Of a stretch of 10,542 nucleotides of DNA, positions 4,672 through 10,542 are shown piece after piece. The stretch is from an uncultured Clostridia bacterium (GTDB lineage: Bacteria > Bacillota > Clostridia > UBA1381). The position numbers and the translations under genes were made by a program. Each line of letters opens with the position of its first letter. Within the stretch, counting starts at the first letter, position 1. Where the stretch lies: positions 1 through 10,542 of the forward strand of contig CAKSPN010000043.1 in NCBI GenBank assembly GCA_934481375.1, given 5' to 3'. The notes under the pieces were generated by a model that saw nothing but the letters and a program-made list of their open reading frames with translations, ran no database searches and was not told where the DNA came from.

Positions 4672-7600
4672 TTATTTGTTTCCCTCGATAAATCTTTGCA
4701 AAATTGCCGCTGTTTCAGCTCTGGTTGCGTTATCCTGCGGTGCGAAGTTATTATTGTCCTTACCCTGCATAATGTCTTTAAGCTTGCAGTACATAACAGC
4801 CTCCGCCGCATAATCGGATATTTCACCGAGGTCGGCATAATCCATACCGATTGCCCATTCGCCTGTCGGTGCAACTCCCTTATACTTTGCGTATCTGAAC
4901 ATAATAGCCGCAATCTGTTCTCTTGTGATGTTTTGATCGGGTGCAAACTCCGTTTCGGAATATCCGTTTACAATTCCCTCGCTCGCCGCCCATCGTACCG
5001 CTTCGGCGAAGTAGCTTTCTTCGTCCACATCATTAAAGAGCATAGCGTAATTTACCTGCGGTTTTCCCTCGGCTCTCCAAAGGACTGTTACGAGCATTGC
5101 ACGTGTGAGCAGTCCGTTCGGGTCAAACGTTGTTTCGGTTACTCCGCCGAACAAGCCGTTTTCAACCGCATATCTGATGTTTTCATAATACCATTTGTCT
5201 TTTTCAACATCGGTAAACGGATTTTTCCATTCGGGGTTCACGGGCGTATCGGGTTCGGTATCATTTTTTGTCCATGCAGCATAGAGCGTGAAGTTTTGTG
5301 TTACCTTTTCGGAAAAATCATACTTCGTTTTAAACTCTTTATCCGTATACCATCCGCCGAACGTGTATCCGTCCTTTTCGGGCACTGCTGGCTCAGACAC
5401 CTTTTCGTTCTTATCAACCTTAACGCTCGATACCGCACTTCCGCCGTTTGTTTCAAACTTTACGGTGTACGACGTCGGTGCGGAGCTTCCGCCGCCCCCG
5501 CCGCCGCCCGAGCTTGCAGGCTTAACGGTAAATTCACCGTTTACCATGGTATGCGTTGCATCAGCCGATGTACCTGTAAGCGTTACCGTAACGGTGTATT
5601 CTTTTCCTACCGCAAAACTGCCGTTTAAGATGTAATTCTTATCGAGAGCGGCAGCCGCAACACCCGTTATTGTGACAACATTATTTTCGCTGTCCTTTAC
5701 GGTAAAGTTTGCGGAGGTGAGTCCCTCAACCGCTCTGTCAAGCACAACGGTAACATATGAGCTTTTTGCGGTTCCTGCGCTTGCGGTTACGCCGATTTTT
5801 GTAATATAGACATTTCCCTTTTCGTAGTGTATATCATAATTGTTTGATGTACGACCGCTTGCAAAAATTCTTTCCGAATATGGTCCGACCGCCGTTTCAC
5901 TGTTGATGTCATCGGCATATGCAAGCTGTAATTCACCGCTGAGAACAGCTTCCGTTTCTCCGTTCTTAAAGCCTGTGTATTCAACCTCGGGCGTCGGATT
6001 TTCCGCACCGTATTCACGTGATACATCCTTAACTTTAACAGTCAGCAATGCTTTTGTAACGGTGAGCTTACCCATACTTTCAACCGTAATATCAAAATTA
6101 TCGGTTGTACCGGTTGTAAGCGTTGCGCTGATTTCATAGCCGTTGTCCGTAACATCGGCGTCAACTTCCGAGCCGTCACATTCAAAGCTTGCAAGAGCGT
6201 TTATTGCGCTTATGTCCGCAAACGCTGCATCGGCGGAATTTACAAGTTCAAGCGCATAATTCGGAGCAGGATCGCCGTATTCTTTTTGAGCGTCCGCCAC
6301 CTTAACCTTTACATCGGCTTTGTTGATTACAAACTCTTTCGTAATATCAAAGCTGTAGTTGCCCTTGCCCGTAACGGTAACCGACGCCGTGCCTGCGTTT
6401 GTGTTATTGCTGTAGTTTATTGTATAGTCCGTTTGCGGATTAAGCGTTGTTGTTCCGTCCGTTACGGTAACGGCAGGAGTTTTTGCCGTGCCGTCATACG
6501 TAAATATTGTATTATCGAGCGATATGTCATCTGCCGTAACCGTCTTTTTATTTATAACATACGGTAAATCTTTCTCGCCGTTAAAATTGCCGATACCCTC
6601 GATTTTAATATTCTTCGCTCCGGCGTTCTTCATATCGGACGGATATGTAAGATTATAGTCTATACCCTCTCTTAGAGGTACACCGTTCATTGTAGCGGTT
6701 ATGATCGGAGCATGTGAATTGCCGTCATAAACAACGGTATCCGCATACTCAATATTAACGGCGCTGTCCCCGATCTGCCTTTTCTTAATTTCATAAGTTT
6801 TTGTGCTCTTGTAAATCTCGCTCTTGGTGTCGCACACTATCGTAACGGTGTACTCGCCTGCATCTGCAGGCACATTGCCAAGCTTTACGCCGTCCTTTTC
6901 ATAGCTTACAGTCTGTTGTAATGTACCCGTCGGTGCTGTGTATTCGGGCGTTGCGGGCGTATCGCCGTATGTAAAGCTGTTCATTGAAACACTGAGTTCC
7001 TTTTCCGCCCTGTCGTATGCAATAAGCCTGATTTGTAGGATTATGTCCTCATAGTGCTTATCATGAGCATTTCCGATTATTACGCAGAACATCTCGCCGT
7101 TTTGTTTTCCGCTGAGTCCCGTGACTTCGATATGGACCGCACCGTTACTGTCACCGTTTTGCACCGCTATTCGGAAATCGCTTGTACTCGGGTTATAGGG
7201 TTTGAACTGACCGTTTTCCTCCACTGAAACAGTATATGAGTCTATTTCGATAGTTTCCGCATCAAAAAGCGAAATATTCTTTAAGTCAAGTTCATCATAC
7301 GAAACGGTGTTCGGATTATTGTAAACGGTTACCTCGGGTCCGTAAGAAAAGGTACTCGTATTAGCCGTAACAGTGATATTAAGCACTATGCTTGCGCCTA
7401 TTGTGTTTTCGGTATCTCCGACAATGACTTTAAGCTTGTAACTGCCAAGTTCCTCCGGTTTTCTGTCCAGCTTTGTGTCGTCTTCATACCATTCCCAGTT
7501 GAATGACGCTCCGTTTTCGGAGTCTGTTATTTCAAACCATTCTTTCCTCGGTTCGGGAACAGCTCCGTACTCACACGTTTCGGGATAACCCTTAAGGGAA

Positions 7601-10542
7601 CCGCTGTTATTTGCAATTTTCGCCCGGCGTTTTGCTATTTCTGTTGTCAGTTCCGACTGTAGGTCGTTATGGTTTTTATCACCCTCGATTTTATAGTACA
7701 CGGTATATTCATCGGCTTTTTCCGCCTTGGGAATATCGGTGCTCCAGTTTTCGCCGTCAAGGCTGTACTTGATTGTACCATGCGCCGTTGCGCCTTGTGT
7801 TTCCAATAATTCCTGCTCACTGCCGTTATAGATAAGTCCTGTTTTTACCGTCGGTGCGGTATATGCGGGGTCAGCCCTATCCACATTAACCTCGCAGGAC
7901 ACCGTTCTCGAATAGCCGTCAATTGTGATTACACACTCATATTTGTGCTTTCCTGCGTCAAGCACCGAATTGTCGGTATACTCGCTCTGCACTGCACTGC
8001 CGACTTCCATGCCGTCCTTATACCATTTGTACGATGCCGTACCCTCGCCGTTAAATATTGCGGCAAGCGTTACTTTATCTTTTTCACCGTAAACCATACT
8101 TGTGCAATCGGCTTCAAGTTTCTCATTGATAATCGGTTTTGTTTTAATTTCAACATTCTCAACCTGCTTTGCGCCAAGCTCCGCATCTGTTGCCCACGTG
8201 CCGTCGGTGTGCTTTAGCGTTTTGTTTGGTTTTAAAAAGTCAGCTATGGTGTAATCTCCGTCCGAAACTTCGATTTTACCGTAGCTTCCGTTTTCAAGCA
8301 GGAAATTTTCGTTTCTGTCGAAAATCTTTAATGTTCCGACAATGCTTCCGCTTTCAGGCAACACTGCTCCGCCGTTTTCGACTGTAATTGAACTTATATC
8401 GCCTCTAAATCCAAAACGTCCGCCGTTTTTCACTATCAGCGATTTTCCGTCGGCAAAAATGAGCTTTCTGCCATCGGTGTAATACTGTATCTTTGCTCCG
8501 TCCAGCACAATATCCTCCGACGCAGTATAGCTGTCGCACATAATGCGTACATATTTATTCTCCGTAATCGTTCCGCTGAAAACATCTTTTATATCTGTAT
8601 AGTACTTGCGGTTACTGCCGTACGGATAACTGCCCACCGCACCTGCAAGCCTTACGTCACAGTATTTGCACAGGTTACCGTCAGGCTCGGTATGCGCACA
8701 CTTTACAACCTTTAATGTGCAATCACCGAACGCCGCTTTCGAGTCGCTGAATGTTTGCTTACTCATAAAGCACTCGCCGCTGTCCGCATTTGAGAAAATA
8801 TATCCGTCCGCAAGCAGATTTGCGCCCGATATATCGGTTCCGACGATTGAGCCGAATTTTCCGCCCGAAAGCGAAAGCGTCGGGTTTTGTTTATCAATGG
8901 TAAGCATACCGATGTATGCATCGGAATTTACCTTTAACGGCTCGCTTGCCGAAGAGTTATCGGCAATTTTAACGGCATCAACACCGCAATTTTCCGAAAC
9001 GGTAAGTTCTGCACCATTGGATATGATAACTTCCGTTTTCAGTAAAACGTATTCCGCCGATTTTACCGTCATCTTTCCGCCGTTAAGCTCAATTTTGCTT
9101 AAATCCGCTTGTTTGCCGTTTAAATCAAGCGTAAGATTGCCGCTATTGATTGCAATCGGCTCGGACAGAGTAACATCTTTTAACAGCTTTACGGTGCAGT
9201 CGTTATTTTTCGCCGCCGCAAAAACCTCGGCAATCGTCTTGTAATATGACTTATTACCGCTCAGACTAACCTCTGCCGCCATTTGCAGACCGCAATTGCC
9301 GCATACGCCCGTTTCCGAAATGTTCTGATGTGCGCACTCCACTCCGCAGTTTTTGCATACGCCGTCCTCATAGTTATGCTCACAAACGATCGTGGTAATC
9401 TTTTTTGTACTGTCTGCCACACGGCAGCCAAGATAATCAACCCAAATATCTAACGTATAGTCACCGCTCCGATCAAGCAAAACACACTCATAAACAAAGT
9501 CTGCACTGTCATTGTTCCGATAAACACCTGACGTGGCTCCTCCTGATGAAGAAACGATTGAAACCGCAGCCCAAAACGGCTTTGAACTGCTTATCGGCTG
9601 TTCGCCTTCATCAAGCTGTACGGTTGCTTTTACATATATCTTCTGTCCCGTGTAGAACGTATCGGAGTCGGTTGTGCCGTTCGGATCGGTTGTTACAACG
9701 ATATTTTTAATCTCATACGGAGCTTTTTGAACCGTAACGTCATTCAGCACCTTTGCACTGCGATTTTCTATCCAGCCGTCCGCACCTTTAATTCCGTATC
9801 CCAATGCATGCAGGGGCAAAACACCGTCGGGACTTTCGATTGTTCCGTAAGTACCGCCGAGCAGTTCGGTCATAGCATATCTTTCGGAGTACAAAGATGT
9901 GATTTCACCGCTGCCGACAATCTTTATAAATGAGTTACTGTTTATAATCAGCTTATGACCGTTTTTGACTGTGTAATCGGACAGCTTCGTAAAGCTGATG
10001 CCTTTTCCGTTTAAATCAATTGTAATCGGGTTTACGTAACTGCCCTTATTATCAATTACAATATCCTTTTGCGGCTGAATTGAATACGTACTGACGCCGC
10101 ACAGCACGATTGTATCACCGTTCTCCGCCGCATTGAGTGCTTCCTCAAAATCGGAATAGTAAACCGTATTTTCATCTCTTGTTATGCTTGCCGCCGCTTC
10201 AATTCCGCAGTCACAGCCGATATAATACATTCCGTAGGGCAATGGCTGACGGCTGTACACATGGTTTGTATGTTCTGCCACAAAGAACGGGTCTGCGCTG
10301 TCAATCGGTCCGAATGACGTTGTGTAAAGTGCGGAGTACAGTTTGGCGTTTCCCTCCGTATCTTTGCGGTAAAAAGCATATCCGCTTTCCGTTATATCCG
10401 CAACGGTGTATACATCGCCCCCGACTCCGAGCGAATAAAAGCTTCCGCCTTTGATTTTCAACTTACCGCCGTTTTGGCAGGTGATTTTGAACAAGTCGTA
10501 ATGGTCAGTGCTCTGTTTTCCGTAAGTACCGCCGATTATTGT
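4672..10542 (-). CDS. Giant cell-surface protein with beta-repeats, Ig/MBG-like domains, InlB repeat and three SLH domains (5' partial)
   Basis: The reading frame is open from the right edge, so the start lies outside the window; 1956 residues are visible. Positions below are DNA coordinates in order of translation. 10542-9730: beta-repeat region with GGTYG motifs (IIGGTYG, LLGGTYGTI). 9725-9390: Ig-like domain. 9384-9292: two Cys/His motifs. 9250-8710: second beta-repeat module (LTLDLNGK, SGGKFGSI). 8700-8659: third Cys/His motif. 8610-8180: third beta module. 8180-7880: Ig-like domain (YKWYKDG). 7880-6310: several beta domains, including YNGSEQELL and YDGTAKTPAV...NYSNNTNAGTASVTVTGKGNY repeats. 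6310-5790: two MBG domains (YGX type: KEYGDPAP, REYGAENP). 5790-5520: a further Ig-like domain. 5488-5508: seven glycines. 5485-5265: InlB B-repeat (FETNGGSAVSS...GGWYTDKEF...LYAAW). 5225-4675: three SLH domains with TRAM, TREQ and TRAE motifs. SLH triplets bind secondary cell-wall polymer, so this is an anchored adhesin-like or structural S-layer-associated protein. No enzyme domain is visible. Confidence 0.92.
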   Translation of the reverse strand, partial: TIIGGTYGKQSTDHYDLFKITCQNGGKLKIKGGSFYSLGVGGDVYTVADITESGYAFYRKDTEGNAKLYSALYTTSFGPIDSADPFFVAEHTNHVYSRQPLPYGMYYIGCDCGIEAAASITRDENTVYYSDFEEALNAAENGDTIVLCGVSTYSIQPQKDIVIDNKGSYVNPITIDLNGKGISFTKLSDYTVKNGHKLIINSNSFIKIVGSGEITSLYSERYAMTELLGGTYGTIESPDGVLPLHALGYGIKGADGWIENRSAKVLNDVTVQKAPYEIKNIVVTTDPNGTTDSDTFYTGQKIYVKATVQLDEGEQPISSSKPFWAAVSIVSSSGGATSGVYRNNDSADFVYECVLLDRSGDYTLDIWVDYLGCRVADSTKKITTIVCEHNYEDGVCKNCGVECAHQNISETGVCGNCGLQMAAEVSLSGNKSYYKTIAEVFAAAKNNDCTVKLLKDVTLSEPIAINSGNLTLDLNGKQADLSKIELNGGKMTVKSAEYVLLKTEVIISNGAELTVSENCGVDAVKIADNSSASEPLKVNSDAYIGMLTIDKQNPTLSLSGGKFGSIVGTDISGANLLADGYIFSNADSGECFMSKQTFSDSKAAFGDCTLKVVKCAHTEPDGNLCKYCDVRLAGAVGSYPYGSNRKYYTDIKDVFSGTITENKYVRIMCDSYTASEDIVLDGAKIQYYTDGRKLIFADGKSLIVKNGGRFGFRGDISSITVENGGAVLPESGSIVGTLKIFDRNENFLLENGSYGKIEVSDGDYTIADFLKPNKTLKHTDGTWATDAELGAKQVENVEIKTKPIINEKLEADCTSMVYGEKDKVTLAAIFNGEGTASYKWYKDGMEVGSAVQSEYTDNSVLDAGKHKYECVITIDGYSRTVSCEVNVDRADPAYTAPTVKTGLIYNGSEQELLETQGATAHGTIKYSLDGENWSTDIPKAEKADEYTVYYKIEGDKNHNDLQSELTTEIAKRRAKIANNSGSLKGYPETCEYGAVPEPRKEWFEITDSENGASFNWEWYEDDTKLDRKPEELGSYKLKVIVGDTENTIGASIVLNITVTANTSTFSYGPEVTVYNNPNTVSYDELDLKNISLFDAETIEIDSYTVSVEENGQFKPYNPSTSDFRIAVQNGDSNGAVHIEVTGLSGKQNGEMFCVIIGNAHDKHYEDIILQIRLIAYDRAEKELSVSMNSFTYGDTPATPEYTAPTGTLQQTVSYEKDGVKLGNVPADAGEYTVTIVCDTKSEIYKSTKTYEIKKRQIGDSAVNIEYADTVVYDGNSHAPIITATMNGVPLREGIDYNLTYPSDMKNAGAKNIKIEGIGNFNGEKDLPYVINKKTVTADDISLDNTIFTYDGTAKTPAVTVTDGTTTLNPQTDYTINYSNNTNAGTASVTVTGKGNYSFDITKEFVINKADVKVKVADAQKEYGDPAPNYALELVNSADAAFADISAINALASFECDGSEVDADVTDNGYEISATLTTGTTDNFDITVESMGKLTVTKALLTVKVKDVSREYGAENPTPEVEYTGFKNGETEAVLSGELQLAYADDINSETAVGPYSERIFASGRTSNNYDIHYEKGNVYITKIGVTASAGTAKSSYVTVVLDRAVEGLTSANFTVKDSENNVVTITGVAAAALDKNYILNGSFAVGKEYTVTVTLTGTSADATHTMVNGEFTVKPASSGGGGGGGSSAPTSYTVKFETNGGSAVSSVKVDKNEKVSEPAVPEKDGYTFGGWYTDKEFKTKYDFSEKVTQNFTLYAAWTKNDTEPDTPVNPEWKNPFTDVEKDKWYYENIRYAVENGLFGGVTETTFDPNGLLTRAMLVTVLWRAEGKPQVNYAMLFNDVDEESYFAEAVRWAASEGIVNGYSETEFAPDQNITREQIAAIMFRYAKYKGVAPTGEWAIGMDYADLGEISDYAAEAVMYCKLKDIMQGKDNNNFAPQDNATRAETAAILQRFIEGNK
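8659..8700 (-). repeat. Cys/His motif unit 3 within the giant surface protein
   Basis: The unit reads CAHTEPDGNLCKYC, the pattern C-x-H-x7-C-x2-C. It precedes the third beta-repeat module (RKYYTDIKDVF). The four potential ligands (Cys, His, Cys, Cys) could bind one metal ion such as zinc, or the cysteines could form disulfides outside the cell; the sequence does not decide which. Confidence 0.7.
9292..9384 (-). repeat. Tandem Cys/His motif units 1 and 2 within the giant surface protein
   Basis: Unit 1 is CEHNYEDGVCKNC (C-x-H-x6-C-x2-C, 9384-9346). Unit 2 is CAHQNISETGVCGNC (C-x-H-x8-C-x2-C, 9336-9292). Both end in CG and are separated by only GVE. They link the Ig-like domain at 9725-9390 to the second beta module, whose first segment (SYYKTIAEVFAAAKNND) matches the start of the other modules (VYYSDFEEALNAAENGD, KYYTDIKDVF). 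A shortened relative, GCDCG, precedes the first module near 10215. The units therefore look like hinges between repeat modules. Confidence 0.7.

Noticed and set aside
4632..4946. A 104-codon minus-strand frame overlapping the third SLH domain
   Set aside because: It is out of frame with the SLH protein, runs through the terminator hairpin and has low-complexity basic composition.
4696..5628. A 310-codon open frame on the plus strand opposite the SLH and InlB region
   Set aside because: The product is rich in Cys, Arg and Ile without any domain and is exactly antisense to well-conserved SLH domains. It is a shadow of the real gene.
8666..9244. A 192-codon open frame on the plus strand
   Set aside because: It is antisense to the second and third beta modules, has no ribosome binding site or recognisable domain, and is Ser/Phe/Pro rich as shadow frames of this gene tend to be.
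8659..9384. A nucleic-acid-binding zinc finger or rubredoxin-like domain
   Set aside because: The motifs sit in a secreted SLH-anchored protein between beta-repeat modules and lack the rest of those folds.
10489..10494. A TTG start codon for the giant surface protein
   Set aside because: The frame stays open to the window edge and the upstream residues include another IIGGTYG repeat, so the true start lies outside.

Overview
The window reads as chromosomal DNA from an anaerobic, low-to-mid GC Gram-positive bacterium of the class Clostridia. This is inferred from strong AGGAGG-type ribosome binding sites, a lipobox solute-binding protein, a giant S-layer-homology (SLH) protein with MBG and InlB-type repeats, and tight intrinsic terminators. 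The genus cannot be fixed from sequence alone. Every convincing gene lies on the minus strand, so transcription runs from high to low coordinates. No tRNA, rRNA, CRISPR array, insertion sequence or plus-strand gene was found, and no gene-free stretch exceeds about 170 bp.

In order of transcription: (1) 10542-4672 is the C-terminal 1956 residues of a giant secreted surface protein, cut at its 5' end by the window edge. It has three beta-repeat modules interspersed with Cys/His motifs, a long run of Ig/MBG-like domains, an InlB B-repeat, a glycine linker and three C-terminal SLH domains for cell-wall attachment. A 15-bp hairpin follows it. (2) 4554-3094 is a secreted 486-residue protein of unknown function with internal beta-repeats. 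It has its own promoter, whose -10 box lies inside a perfect 8-bp-arm palindrome, and ends at a strong hairpin. (3) 2951-1827 is a cytoplasmic serine hydrolase of the beta-lactamase/esterase superfamily, ending in a bidirectional terminator. (4) 1655-252 is a sugar-type ABC solute-binding lipoprotein. (5) 224-1 is the N-terminus of the matching ABC permease, which continues beyond the window.

The most notable non-coding feature is a terminator-plus-promoter cassette present twice, upstream of the serine hydrolase (about 2988-3086) and upstream of the transporter operon (about 1720-1832). The 56-bp promoter cores differ at 3 positions, all inside the 17-bp spacer between -35 and -10. The -35, the -10 and a dyad-like block just upstream are unchanged. 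This predicts that the hydrolase and the importer form one regulon expressed from two separate but matched promoters. A natural reading is that the importer brings in an oligosaccharide or similar solute and the hydrolase acts on it, for example by removing an ester group; that functional reading is inference.

The right-hand half is a cell-surface locus: an SLH-anchored giant protein followed by a smaller secreted protein under separate control. Nothing in the sequence links the surface proteins to the transporter beyond adjacency and shared orientation.
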